Assembly (NCBI GenBank): GCA_963971305.1
Contig: OZ020305.1
Location: 42,977,717 to 43,041,716 of the forward strand
Direction: 5' to 3'
Length of the DNA stretch: 64,000 nucleotides
Origin: Arcuatula senhousia
Taxonomy: Eukaryota; Mollusca; Bivalvia; Mytilida; Mytilidae
Positions 35,029 through 47,067 of this stretch are shown here, piece by piece. The translations under genes were made by a program, and so were the position numbers. Numbering within the stretch: the first letter of the stretch is position 1; every line of letters starts with the position of its first letter. The notes below the pieces were generated by a model. That model made no database searches. It was not told the DNA's origin and was given only the letters and a program-made list of their open reading frames with translations.

Positions 35029-37108
35029 TGGCCCTGTCACACTATAACGTTTTAGCCAACGTGTGCCGAACGTTCGAATAATTTTCTAAAACGTTAGAAC
35101 ACGTTGGCAGTCGCTGTAAAAAGTTTCAAAAAATATCTCGGTGAACGACCACAGAGCGTCAGACTAACTACCTGCAACGCACGACAAACTTATTCAAAAC
35201 TTATCTATAGCGTTTGTCTGGCGTACTTGACGTTTGCCTAGCGCATGTGTGACGACTGCAGAACGCATTCATAGCGTTAGTCTAACTTATAATTTTTTCT
35301 ATCAGTGGGGAGACCTAAGATTTCTGTTGATTTCTTTAGTATTATTTCATAATAAGCCAAATAGATCTATTATCTGGCTTAAATGTATCGCTGAATTAAT
35401 TAATAATTATAAAAATATTGGTTTTCAGCGTTCTGGTAATATGAACGTATAATTATTCTAAAGTCGTTTTTAGGCAAGCGCCAGCGAAGCCTTATGGAGT
35501 CTATAGAGTAGTGATGATTTTCGCGTTTTTTTTCTGTCTAGACGGAGTGATTTTCCTGCATCCAGACTGGAATTAAATGCTTTATTTTCTATATTACTTT
35601 TCAATATTTGTTAACATGATATACAATTCCATAAATCTCAATTTTTATTGGCATTTTATATGACCGGTACAAGTTTTATTTATTCCTTTGCATCTTTCAT
35701 GACGAACTTTTTAGTTAAAGGCGATAGAATATACATTATGTATTCATCTATTACTTGATTGGTTCGTATAAATATTTCTCTCATTTGATTGGTCAATGCA
35801 TGGATTCAGATTCTAGCTTCACCATTCATAAAATCAGAACAAAATACACATCATTGGGACGAGTGCATTTTAATCGAAGGGGTGTTTCAATCGATACCGT
35901 TTTTACACGATACCTGTCTTGTGTGTGCAATTGTATTCATTAACTTTAAATTTGAGGGCATCTGCATGACGATCCTTTCTTCGCTCACCAAAATTAATAA
36001 TTCGCAAACATTTTGAACAATATACTTTAAAAGAGAATAAATCTATTATAGTTCTTATATATTTCGCTTGCCTTTAAACGCTTTAGCGCTTTGATTAACC
36101 AATAGTGATGATTTTTGCACTCAGTCTAAAAGAATAAAATATAGTGTAGATTTCATATATTGATATATCAAAAATATACAGAGAGGAATGCATGCGCTTG
36201 TTAACAAACTCTCAAAATCTCAAATGAGTATATACATGTAAGAAATACCGGTCTGTAGATTTTGCCTGGCATCCTTTTTATAGCACTTGACTTATCCTAA
36301 ATGATCGCAGACAGCATGACGGAGATTTCCTTAATAGAGAAAAACGCGTGTGCTTATTGAATATTTAAAATACACATTATTTCAAATGAGTATTGAAGTT
36401 AGACTGTCGTTACTCGTTGTATTTGAGTATTTTTCTACCAAAAAATGTCCACCGAAAACACGACAGGTGTTTTACAATTTGCAAGAATTACTTTTCCAGA
36501 CCATCTAAGTTATCTTTGTAATATTCAAGATTTTATTGGCTTTGTTCATTATTTTTTGTAAATATATTTTTTTTTTCAGGTTTGAATTAGTATTTGAAGC
36601 TTTTGAAATTGACTTTCCCCTTGTAATTTAATCTAACTTATAAAATTCTGGGGTTGATACGCTACTCGTTCGTAACAATGACGCTCTGTGCGCTCTGTAC
36701 ACGTTTTAAACACGTTGAATAGGTTTCTTGGTCGTTAGACTGACGCTAGACGTGCGCTGCATTATCGCTAGACACGTTCGTTTCCATTTAGCTTAGCGTT
36801 CGTCAAACGCATTTCAACGTGCGCGCAACGACCACATAGCGTACATCAGCGTGTGTATAACGTCCTTCTAACTTATGCCTAGCGTTCGAATAATTTATTT
36901 CTAACACGTTGGCGAACGTCGGAAATTTTAAGCATGTTGAAAAATTTGCGACGCACTCGGCGATCACCAACGCACGCTGACGTTCGCTAACGTGTTTGTA
37001 GCGTGTGCATAGCGTGTACAAAACTTACGCAACGCACACCAACGTGTTGAAAATATATTCTAAAACGTCGGCACACGTTGGCTAAAACGTTATAGTGTGA
37101 CAGGGCCA
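35029..37108 (+). mobile_element. ACGT-X element with intact 3' end, carrying an insertion
   Basis: The third unit start runs through a 622 bp insertion and ends at a complete inverted terminus, TATAGTGTGACAGGGCCA (about 37090-37107). Without the insertion it is about 1.46 kb, which defines the basic X element length. Confidence 0.75.
35473..36094. mobile_element. 622 bp element inserted in ACGT-X at TTA
   Basis: Starts GGCAAGCGCCAGCGAAGCC. Near its 3' end it has CGCTTGCC, the inverse of the start, followed by AAACGCTTTAGCGCTTTGA. The uninterrupted site CGTTTTTAACCAATAG is present in both preceding tandem units, and TTA (or TA) is duplicated at the borders. No coding frame is supported. Confidence 0.8.
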
Positions 37109-38453
37109 TTAGTGATCGCCGAGCGCGTCGCAAATTTTTCAACATGCTTAAAATTTCCGACGTTCGCCAACGTGTTAGAAATAAATTATTCGAACGCTAG
37201 GCATAAGTTAGAAGGACGTTATACACACGCTGATGTACGCTATGTGGTCGTTATGCGCACGTTGAAATGCGTTTGACGAACGCTAAGCTAAATGGAAACA
37301 AACGTGTCTAGCGATAATGCAGCGCACGTCTAGCGTCAGTCTAACGACCAAGAAACCTATTCAACGTCTTTAAAACGTGTACAGAGCGCACAGAGCGTCA
37401 TTGTAACGAACGAGTAGCGTATCAACCCCAGAATTTTATAAGTTAGATTGAATTACAAGGGGGAAAGTCAATTTCAAAAGCTTCAAATACTAATTCAAAC
37501 CTAAAAAAAAATCTTTTTACAAAAAAAACAATGAACAAAGCCAAAAAAATCTTGAATATAACAAAGATAACTTAGATGGTCTGGAATTGAAAGTAATTCT
37601 TGCAAATTGTAATACGCCTGTCGTGTTTTCAGTGGACGGTTTTTTGGTAGAAAAATACTCAAATACAACGAGTAACGACAGTCTAACTTCAATACTCATT
37701 TGAAATAATGTGTATTTTAAATATTCAATAAGCACACGCGTTTTCTCTATTAAGGACATCCGTCATGCTGTCTACGATCATTAAGGATTAGTCAAGTGCT
37801 ATAAAAAAAGATGCTGGGCAAAATCTACAGACCAGTATTTCTTACATGTGTATACTCAATTGAGATTTTGAGAGTTTGTTAACAAGCGCATGCATTCCCC
37901 TCTGTATATTTTTGACATATCAAAATATAAAATCTACCCTATATTTTATTCTTTTAGACTGAGTGCAAAAATCTTCACTATTGGTTAAAAAACGGCTTTA
38001 GAATAATTATACATTCATATTACCAGAACGCTGAAAACCAATATTTTTATAACGAAATAAATTTCTATAATTATTAATTAATCCAGCAATACATTTAAGC
38101 CAGATAATAGATCTATTTGGGCTATTATGAAATAATACTAAAGAAATTATAAGAAATCCTAGGTCTCCCCACCGAGAGAAAAAAATTATAAGTTAGACTA
38201 ACGCTATGAATGCGTTCTGCAGTCGTCACACATGCGCTAGGCAAACGTCAAGTACGCCAGACAAACGCTATAGATAAGTTTTGAATAAGTTTGTCGTGCG
38301 TTGCAGGTAGTTAGTCTGACGCTTTGTGGTCGTTCGCCGAGATATTTTTTGAAACTTTTTACAGCGACTGCCAACGTGTTCCAACGTTTTAGAAAATTAT
38401 TTGAACGTTCGGCACACGTTGGCTAAAACGTTATAGTGTGACAGGGCCATAAT
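37109..38453 (-). mobile_element. ACGT-X element, inverted copy
   Basis: Reverse complement of an X copy: it ends on the right with GTTATAGTGTGACAGGGCCA at 38453 and lacks about 130 bp of its other end at 37109. With the preceding copy it forms a tail-to-tail palindrome over about 36660-37430. Confidence 0.8.
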
Positions 38454-38850
38454 TAGAGAAAAGAGTGAGAGTGCTACATGTATGTGTACAATTACAACAT
38501 TCAGAGAGAGAAAATGGTCCCAAATGAAAAATTGAGATAGAATAAGATAAAAAAAACTTTGAACTACTGTTGAAGTAGTGAATTAAATCACGTTTACCAG
38601 AACCAGCAGACTATACTATATATCAAACATCAGTCATCTTGGTTAGGAATATATGGTAAATTATTTCATAAGTTATAAAACAAATAAATGTCTTTATAGT
38701 CTGATTGAATTTATCGTTTATTTTTGTTATAAATTGTATTTATGGCTTTCAGACATTTTGATGCAGTTGCAGTTAATTTTTGGCAACAAAATGAACATGC
38801 TAGCTTTGTGTATTGGCTGTGACATCTTTATAATAAGATCAAGTATGTGA
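38454..38850. repeat. Diverged copy of the old dispersed repeat
   Basis: TTTACCAGAACCAGCAGAC and TTGTATTTATGGCTTTCAGA resemble blocks at 21570-21650 and 22990-23190. No gene seen. Confidence 0.4.
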
Positions 38851-39086
38851 GAGCCGTTGGTGTAGTGGTTAACGCGTCGGACTGCTAACTCCGAGGTTCG
38901 TGGTTCTATCCTCGTCAAGGGTTGAAAATTTCATGAACCGATTTTCCGACTCTCTCTTAACACCATTTGTGAGGATGGTCGCAAGAAACAATGCTATCCT
39001 TCGGAAGGGACGAAAAAATGATGTCCCGTGTAAGAGGAGAGCAATACCCCATGCATGTTTAAGACCTCTTTGTAGAGTGTGATAAG
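38851..39086 (+). mobile_element. tRNA-derived SINE, 5' part (split by 23.66 kb insertion)
   Basis: Begins GAGCCGTTGGTGTAGTGG with A box TGGTGTAGTGG and B-like GGTTCTATCC. It proceeds through GGAAGGGACGAAAAAATG and stops at TGTAGAGTGTGATAAG. The full-length SINE continues GATAAGAGTAGGCTC, which is exactly where sequence resumes at 62750. Confidence 0.85.
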
Positions 39087-39919
39087 TATGGAAAGCCGGA
39101 GTGGACCCTCCCGAAGTTACTAATTTTTCCATTGCTTTCAATGGAAAATTGTAACTCCGGCAATTCAACGATTTGCCGAAGTTACAAATTTTTATACCCC
39201 GGAGTTACTAATTTCATCCCCGAACTTACAATTTCGTCCCCGGAGTTACAAATTTTCATTGCCGGAGTTACTAATTAGTAACTTCGGTGCTAAAAATGTT
39301 TACCGAAGTTACAAATAAAAAACTTCGGCAATGTAAATTTGTACCCGGAGTTACAAATTTTTATTGCCGAAGTTTTTTATTTGTAACTTCGTTAAAAAAA
39401 ATAGTACCGAAGTTACTAATTAGTAACTCCGGCAATTTTAAATGATGCCGGAGTTACAAATTTACATCATCAATTCAAGTTACATATTCAATCCCCGAAG
39501 TAAATTAGTAACTCCGGCAACTTTCAATAATGCCGGAGATACTAATTTTCGACTGGTTTTACAGCAAGAGCATGCAAACAAATAACTTCGGGTAACCCAG
39601 TCATTTATATGCCGGAGATTCTAATTTTCGACTGGTTTTACAGCAAGAGCATGCAAACAAATAACTTCGGGTAACCCAGTCCCAGTCATTCAATCCCCGG
39701 AGTTACTAATTTTGTAGAGCCAAAGATTCTAATTTCCTGCTATTGCGCATGTGTCAAGATGTACTTTCGTTTTGATTTTTGAACATGTTGAAGTCGCCGC
39801 TCAACTTGTAAGGTAAGGTAAGGTTTTTCGATGATACAACACTGTATGCACGTATAAAGTCTTTTGTGTATAACTATTAACAGGTGCATGAGCCATTGAG
39901 GGTATGTCAAATTACAGTG
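39087..39919 (+). repeat. Left terminal inverted repeat
   Basis: Over ~0.83 kb it contains about twenty copies, in both orientations, of CCGRAGTTAC or its inverse GTAACTYCGG, several pairing into palindromes such as CGGAGTTACTAATTAGTAAC. A ~79 bp stretch with TTCGACTGGTTTTACAGC is duplicated in tandem near 39531-39690. The inner edge is ATTACAGTG, with weaker homology (GCTCCCGG) to about 39957. Confidence 0.85.
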
Positions 39920-39927
39920 GAAATGTT

Positions 39928-40077
39928 AACCACAGGGGCCTGCTCCCGGGGTCATGGGGGTTGATACATGTAGTGATTTTTCTAGCTGATGGCTCTTTGA
40001 CTCTCAACCCATTTTCTCTAGCTGATGGTTCTTTGACTCTCAACCCAAAAGACCGGGAGCAGGCCCCTGTGTGTTAA
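39928..40077. mobile_element. Small inverted-repeat element
   Basis: CACAGGGGCCTGCTCCCGG faces CCGGGAGCAGGCCCCTGTG. The interior has two copies of CTAGCTGATGGYTCTTTGAC. It lies at the inner edge of the left terminal repeat and seems to have disturbed the homology there. Confidence 0.7.
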
Positions 40078-40834
40078 CATTAAACAATAACATGATGGTT
40101 ATAATATAATTTATACCAGTGACATACATATATTGCTTGTGCATGTTGTGTGGCCAGTATTTAGGGGTTTTAATTATTCAATTAATGCAGGGGAAGTTTG
40201 AAAAAAGGTAGCCAGTGTTCAGTTTTGAGGGGTTGCTGTTGTGAGGAAAATTTACATAGACTTTTAATATAGTTTTTGAAATGGCCAATTCACAGGGGGG
40301 GGGGGGTAACTCCAAGTATTTTTGGGTACAGATATGCGGCCTTAGAAATTTTGTACGCACCCCATTCATATATACGTCTGCATAAAAGACACCCATTCAT
40401 ATATTTTTAATGCATTTGAAATTACATAAGATATGCTTAAACTTGGCATATTTTATAGATATTCTATTAAAATCAAAGTTTAAATGGTTAAAGTTACCAA
40501 ATGCATGTACAATCAGGGTCACAAGCAGGCAAAACGTGGCATGCTTGGTCATTCTTTTGCTATTGATATATGACATTTGTGAAAAGTACACCTTATCATA
40601 TATGCAACATCTGAAAATTGCACCCTTTTCACATATTGGACACCCCAAAAAGTAGACCCTTTTGGGCCGCACATATGTACCTACCTTTATAATGGAAGTT
40701 ACCCCCCTTCCCCCCGTGGGCCAATTAAAAGGGGTTCGCCAGTTTTCAGGGGGTCCGGTTTAGAGAAGTTTCTTTGTAGTAGTATTGTTTTCTTAATCTT
40801 TACATGTGGTTATGCTTTTCCTGTCTTGTATGTA

Positions 40835-41229
40835 CAGTACACTCAGAGAGGATTGATTCTCATACTCTGATTTCAGTGTCCAGTGATTAACAGAGTTTCA
40901 CAGAGTAAACTCTTAAAATTCTCCAAGGAATTTCTCCCACCTGGGAGAAATTTATTACCTTTTTCGGAGTATTTTGAAGTTGTTTATTACCTTGTGTATC
41001 ATAATCATTTTCACCTGACAAGAAAGACAGGAAATAAGTGCTACTTCAACATTTCAAAAGGTTTTCAAGGCAATAAAAAACTCCAAGCACGGAGTAATTT
41101 ATGACCCTTTGGAGGGAGTCCTCCTAAAACCCTCCTAGATTTTATGGCTTTTCTTGGAGTTTCCTGGAGTAATAAAAAAATTTCCCTCCGAAATCAGAAT
41201 ATGAGAATCAATCCTCTCTGAGTGTACTG
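40835..41229. mobile_element. Tc1/mariner-type MITE (395 bp)
   Basis: CAGTACACTCAGAGAGGATT and its inverse AATCCTCTCTGAGTGTACTG give ~40 bp inverted repeats, with TA at both borders as for Tc1/mariner elements. The interior is non-coding. Confidence 0.8.
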
Positions 41230-41389
41230 TATTAAATATGAAAAATTTTGATATTTCAGCAGCAAATGTAAGGTTTAGCAGATCTGACCTTCAAATTAGA
41301 ACTTTTTACTGTACGAATAAACCATCAAACATGACTATTTCTATCGTTTGCTATGTTTTCATTGAAGCAATATACCGGCATCTACACAG

Positions 41390-41676
41390 GATCCAAACTC
41401 AGGAAGCAGCAGCTACTCTCCACATTCCCAGAGTAATACTCCACCCCTTCAAGTAGAGACAACAACGTCTTATATTAAACAGTACTGTACAAATTTTGAC
41501 AGATTACAATCATGGTGCTTGCTGCATACCCCCATCCCTGGGATAGAGCCTGTCACCTTGCCAGTGTCTAACCAGCCACCCCCACCTTGCACAGAACCTG
41601 TTGGACCCTTGCTTACTCCTCATCTACAACAACAGATGCTTAAACAAGAAATTGAAGAGGAAAAGAAACCACCAAG
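41390..41676 (+). CDS. SURP-gene exon 1 (Ser/Pro-rich)
   Basis: Open for 95 codons after acceptor CATCTACACAG and ending at donor AAG/GTCAGT. It encodes SGSSSYSPHSQSNTPP, then a proline-rich VSNQPPPPCTEPVGP and a charged LKQEIEEEKKPP. It ends in phase 2; the last AG joins T of the next exon to give serine. The acceptor is a weak polypyrimidine context, so the true 5' edge could differ. Confidence 0.6.
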
Positions 41677-41746
41677 GTCAGTTGGAAGAGATTTTTTGTA
41701 TAGGAGATTGAGATAAAAAAAAAATGGAGCATTAATCATGTTAATA

Positions 41747-42030
41747 CAGGGTTCCTACGCTTCCTTGAAATCTGGAAAAACCATTGAATTTCATTTTTAA
41801 GTTCAAGGACCTTGAAAAGTCCTTGAATTTTAAAAAATCAAAACATATCCTTGAAAAACCCTTGAATTTTATATTATGACACTTTGTCTGCTGTTTTGGG
41901 AAAAATGGTATAAAAAAATATCAGGATCTATCATTCTGACGACTATTTTCATCCTTGAAAATGACTAAAATACTCTTGAAAAGTCCTGGAAAACCCGTGA
42001 AATTTTAGTCATGAAAAAGTGGAAACCCTG
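41747..42030. mobile_element. hAT-like MITE in the intron
   Basis: CAGGGTTCCTACGCTTCC and GTGGAAACCCTG are imperfect inverted ends around CCTTGAA-rich sequence, a layout widespread in animal hAT-derived MITEs. It begins 71 bp after the exon 1 donor. I could not identify a clean 8 bp duplication. Confidence 0.6.
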
Positions 42031-42589
42031 ATTGATAAGAAAAGCAAGTAAACTTTATATTTTTTTCCTTAGTAGACATTAGGCCAAACTTCCTAGATTA
42101 TCATTCAATTGAACATTATTTGCAAAAAATTTAGCATGATTTACAGATTAGATAAAGTGTTTTGGACAGGTTGAGACCAGGATCTAGGATATTTTTTTTA
42201 TTTTGGACCAAAATCTAAGCTCCTATGTAGTTGTGATGTTTAATTATACACCATTTGTCATGAACATGAATAAGGCCATATGAAATTAAACTTGTCTATT
42301 TATCACACTTTTGTAATTTTCTTAGTTTAAGTCCATGACCTAAGATATTATTTTGCAATATGTGATGATTGTATCTTGTCTCATATAAACAATTTCTAGC
42401 AACAATGCTGCATTTGATGGAGTACAGGTATACCGGTAAGTTTCACTTTGAAGTGCATTTTAGCATGTTTAGTATCTGACATTATAGAATGGTTTAATAC
42501 ACCTTATGACATGCCAGGGTTAAAAAGCATCTACATTTGCTTGTAATAAATCAGATAAATACCAATTTTGTTTGATTTGTTTATTGCAG

Positions 42590-42719
42590 TGTTCAACCAA
42601 CACCAGTTATAGGACCTTCATTGGAACCCAGGATAATTCCACCTCCCCCTGACATCCAGCTTATCGTAGACCATATGGCTATGTTTGTAGCTAAGAAAGG
42701 GGTCGAGTTTGAGATTGTT
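42590..42719 (+). CDS. SURP-gene exon 2 (SURP module, N-terminal half)
   Basis: Acceptor TTTATTGCAG and donor GTT/GTGAGT bound 130 nt. After completing the serine codon it reads PRIIPPPPDIQ and then IVDHMAMFVAKKGVEFE, matching the SURP pattern of a proline-rich lead, a helix with IVD..A.FVA..G and an EFE. It most resembles the second SURP of SFSWAP-type proteins by eye. The downstream half of the module (normally NDPRFEFL-like) is not in this exon. Confidence 0.75.
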
Positions 42720-42898
42720 GTGAGTTTTTGATTTGATTTGATTTGAATTTCTGCAACCTTGGCACTCATTTTTCAGATACTACAACTCTAAAAAGAATAT
42801 TTTCAATGAAAAGAAGAAGTTTGTTTATAGTTAAGAAAGCATTTCTCAGGAGTTAGAAAAGCTTATTTCGAGTTTAAATGTTAAATTTATTACCTTAG

Positions 42899-42991
42899 AA
42901 AACGTTAGAAATGCTAAGGAAAGAACCGAGATATGTAATCATCACACAATGTGATAGAGAACACATTTTTCAAACAGGTTGCTTCTCGCAG
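42899..42991 (+). CDS. Possible additional exon
   Basis: 93 nt open in phase 0 to 0, between TTACCTTAG and a strong donor CAG/GTATGT. The peptide begins KTLEMLRKEPRYV and does not continue a SURP module. Included because exon 2 ends in phase 0; it could be chance. Confidence 0.2.
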
Positions 42992-43553
42992 GTATGTAAA
43001 TATCAAAAACTTGATAATTTTGAGAGAACATCAATCTATTTACAATTTTTTTTCCAAGGACCTTAAAGCTTCTTAACATGGTTAACGGTGTTTATACATG
43101 TACCTAGAAATGTTTCATTTCAAATTTAAAACTTAATAGGTACCCTCCACGATATATATTATTTTTGAGGCTTATAATGTTTGGGTCTAATTGTCTGTCC
43201 AAATGTTCTGAGAACTGGCATTATGTCTTTTGGATATAAGGTTATTTTTGCATAACACTGCAACATTGAGCAGGGAAAGGTAGAAATGGTGGATATCTGT
43301 CTGTTTGTTTTTGTGCTGTTCACACTCTTGTCAGCATTCTTATGCCTACAATTCTTAATGAAATTTCATTGAATTTATACTTTATGACATGTTTGTTAAC
43401 AAGTTACAAATTCAGAACCCTCTTACATTTTATTGGGGTAATGTTGCTTGGACCCTTATCTCAATTTTATTTTATACAATAATTAAATCTGTCCAGCAGG
43501 TTTTAATACATTTATTGTGCAATGATTTCACATTAACAAATCTTCTTTTGTAG

Positions 43554-43668
43554 ATCAATATCTAGATCACCTGGTAGATATAAAACAAGGTCACCTAGTC
43601 TAAAAAGGTCATGGGTGCCAGTAACCAAAGAAGTCCAAGAAGAAGAAAAGGTCAAGGACAAAATCAAG
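43554..43668 (+). CDS. SURP-gene exon 3 (RS-rich)
   Basis: Acceptor CTTCTTTTGTAG is good and donor AAG/GTTGTT is weak. It encodes SISRSPGRYKTRSPSLKRSW followed by a Glu/Lys-rich segment. Arginine-serine dipeptides are typical of splicing regulators. It starts in phase 2 and ends in phase 0. Confidence 0.6.
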
Positions 43669-43989
43669 GTTGTTTTAACTGAAAGAGAATTATTTGTTTT
43701 AATTAGCTCTTATCCTGATTATGACTGAAATATTGTTGACTGGACAAACACTGACAAACAAAACAAATCATCAAACTTTAAGACAAAAACATAAATAAGA
43801 AGTAGCAAAAAGCAAAAAGTCAAATTTCAAAGAAGCAAATGTGTCTTCTAAGACATTGGAGGCTTACACATATTTGTTGGAATGAAATAAAAACTGCAAT
43901 GTGTTGTCATTGATATTATGTTGTCTGCAACATGTTGCAAAGCAACATACATATATAGGAGTCACTCCTCTTGCATTGTCCTGCGGCCT

Positions 43990-44125
43990 AAGGCGTCACA
44001 AAAATTTCTGTCACAGTTTTCTGAGCAATTACATGTCACAGCCTCTTGTTATTTGGCATGTAGCATCTTCTTTAAGTACTTTATGGTGTTAAGCAATTTT
44101 GTGCCCTTCACTCATCTACTTCCTG
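43990..44125 (+). repeat. Diverged core unit related to element D
   Basis: TCACAGTTTTCTGAGCAATT, CACAGCCTCTTGTTATTTGG and ATCTACTTCCTG match the tandem cores at 52150-52860. No hairpin end is visible. Confidence 0.6.
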
Positions 44126-47067
44126 TTTTTATACGACCGCAAAATTTTTGCGATCGTATTATGTTATGGCGATGTCGTCGTCGTCGTTGTCGTCTGTAGA
44201 CACTTTGGTTTCAGTGCGATAACTTTAGTTGCAGATAACCAATTGTTATAAAATTTTGATATGATATTTATAACCACCAAAGGAAGGTTGGTATTGCATT
44301 TGGGGTTTCTGGCCCCTACCGTTTAAGAAAAAAGGGCCAAAAATATGTATATTGACAAAACGTCTGTAGAATGTTTAATTTTTATCCAATTTTGATTATT
44401 CTTTTTTTATTGTATTCCTCAATAAATTCTGTCAACAAAATGTATCAACGGCTTTGATGTATCTTGTACCGTTGCATTGCTACTGGGGGTCAAAAAGGGG
44501 CCACACCCCAAAAATTGACTATTTATACGACCGCAAAAAATTTGCGGACGTATAATGGTATGATGCTGTCGTCGTTGTCGTAGTCGTCGTCTGTTAACTT
44601 TAGTGTATACACAATAACTTTAGTTCTAGTTATCCAAATGCAATGAAACTTCACAATGATATTTCTTACCATTAAAGGATGGATGGGATTGATTTTGGGA
44701 GTCCCCCCTTTTTTCGTTTGGAAATTAAGGGCCAAAAGGGGCCAAAATTGCAACTTTTTTGTTTGTTCTTACAATAACTTTTTCAAAATCTTCTCCTCTG
44801 AAACTACTGAACAGAATGCAATGAAACTTGGTATGATTGATCATTAGGGTGTCCTGCACTATAGTAATGTTTCAATTTCTGATTCGTCAAAAAACATGGC
44901 CACCGTGGCTAAAAATAGACCTGGGGGTCAGACTACTGTTTTTGGCTTGTAATTCAAAAAGTATAAGAGATAAATGAAATCTGATGCCACCGTACTGCTT
45001 CAGGATCAAAAGTTCTACAAAAGTCTCCATTTGGTCGAAGTTGTCAGAAGACCCCTTATAGGGGTTACGGCCCCTTAAAGGTGAAAAATAGCATTTTTTC
45101 ATGTTTTTGCCCTATAGTATGAAAATTATTGCAGATAGCAAAAAGCTGTTGCTTGCTTAATTGTTCAGCTCATTTAGCTCTACAAAAAACTCCATAGGGT
45201 CCAAGTTGTCAGATGACCCTTTATAGGGGCTACAGCCCCTAAAATAATGTTTTTTCATGTTTTTGGCCTATGAAATGAAAACTATAGCAGGTAGAGAGAA
45301 GCTGTTGCTTGCTTAAATGTTCAGCTCATTTACACAATTTAGAATTAATTTTTGCGACCCCCCCCTTTTTTCCCCTATTATGTAATTAGGGGCCAAATGG
45401 GGCCAAAATCGAAACTTTTTTTATTTGTGGTCCCATTTAAAAAAAAATTTTGCAAGTTTATTCTTGTCAGGTAGTGAGACAAATTTGAGAATTAATTTTT
45501 GTGACCATCCCCCTTTTCACTTGTTTTGTAATTAGGGGCCAAAAGGGGCCGTAATCAAAACTTTATTATTTCTGGTTCGTTTTTGAAATTTTTTTTTTGC
45601 AAGTTTATTTTTGTCAAGTAGTGAATCCAAATTTGAGAAATTATTTTTGCAACCCCACCCCTTTTTCACCTGTTACATAATAAGGGGCAAAAAGGGGCTG
45701 AAATTGATTTTATTTTAATTCTTGTCCGATTTTTACAATTTTTTTGCAAGTTTATTCTTGTCAAGTAGCAGATATATTTTTGTGTCCCCTTTTTTTACTG
45801 TTATGTTATTAGGGACCAAAAGGGACCAAAATCCAAACTTTTTTATTTCTGGTCCGATTAAGAAATTTTTTTTTACAAGTTCATCCTTGCCAAGTAGCGA
45901 TTCTAAATTTAAGAATTAATTTTTGAGACCCCCACTTTTTTTTGCTCATTACCTAAGGGGCCGTAATCATTATTTTAAAAAATTTCTGGTTCGATTTTTA
46001 ATTTTTTTCCCAAACATTATTCTTATCAAGAGTAGAATACAAAATTGAAAATTTATATTTTTACCCCCTGGGTCGAAAGTCCACCAGAGAAGCATGTGTC
46101 AAAAACCTTTGTCAGTCCACCATGGGCTGCATGTGTCCAGAGCAATAGACTATCCATATTGGGCCTAAAATGTACAGGGTTCAACATGTTGCGGTCGTAT
46201 CATGCTGCGCTCGGCGAAGCTTTTTATTTATTTGTGGTCCGATTTTCAATTTTTTTTTTTTATTGGAATCCTTGTGAAAATCCCTGCTTGCATTTTTCAA
46301 TCAGATTTGCAATATCTCTTACTGTTTTCGAGAATTTAGGGGTCAAAGGGGCCAAAAACACCGTTTTTAAAAGTTTGTCATTTAAACCAAAAATTAAGTT
46401 GTAGTGGGCCTGCCAATTGCTATGAAGTTTTAATATGATGATTATATCCACTAAAGGAATGTTGGTTTTTTGTATTTGGGGTTTGTGGCCCCTTCTGTTT
46501 TATAAAAAAGGGCCAAAAAGGGCTAAAACGGGTGTATTGACAAACCTGTTGTAGAATGTTTATCATTCATTCGATTTTGAAAATTTTTTTTTATTAAATT
46601 CATCATTAAATTCTATCTACCTAATGTGTCAATGATTTTGATATGTATTTCACCATTACATTGCTACAGGGGGTTTAAAGACAGGCCACGCCCATAAAAT
46701 CAACTTTTTTATTTGTGGTCCGATTTTCAAAATCTTTTTTTCATTTGATTCCTTGTGAATATTTCTGCCTTATTCTTTTATCGGATTTGCAATATTTTTA
46801 CCGTTTTTGAGAAATTAGGGGTCAAAGGGCCAAAATTGTAAATTAATACATGTATATAAATAAGACTTTTTGTATTAGATGTTGATGTAAATATAAATGT
46901 GTCAAAAATGCATTTTAAGTCCACCACAGGATGCATGTTTCAAAAAGCTTTGTAAGTCCACCATGGGCTTCATGTGACCAAAGCAATGGACTATCCATAC
47001 TGGGCCTCCAACGTACAGGGTTCAACTTGTTGCGGTCGTATCATGCTGCGCTCGGCGTAACTTTTTA
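44126..47067 (+). mobile_element. Hairpin-capped element A, outer copy
   Basis: Starts with hairpin ATACGACCGCAAAA / TTTTTGCGATCGTAT, then a GTC-rich microsatellite (about 44170-44196). It ends TTGCGGTCGTATCATGCTGC, whose first part is the inverse of the outer hairpin arm. It is interrupted by a second A element at about 44522-46227. Confidence 0.75.
44522..46227 (+). mobile_element. Hairpin-capped element A, nested copy
   Basis: Same termini and layout as the outer copy and ~1.7 kb long. It contains core units related to elements E and F (GAAACTTGGTATGATTGATC, GGTTACGGCCCCTTAAAGG). It is closely matched by 57933-59647. Confidence 0.75.

Noticed and set aside
38851..38930. tRNA gene candidate
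   Set aside because: A and B boxes are present but no cloverleaf can be completed and a long SINE body follows; the same holds at 60531 and 18725.
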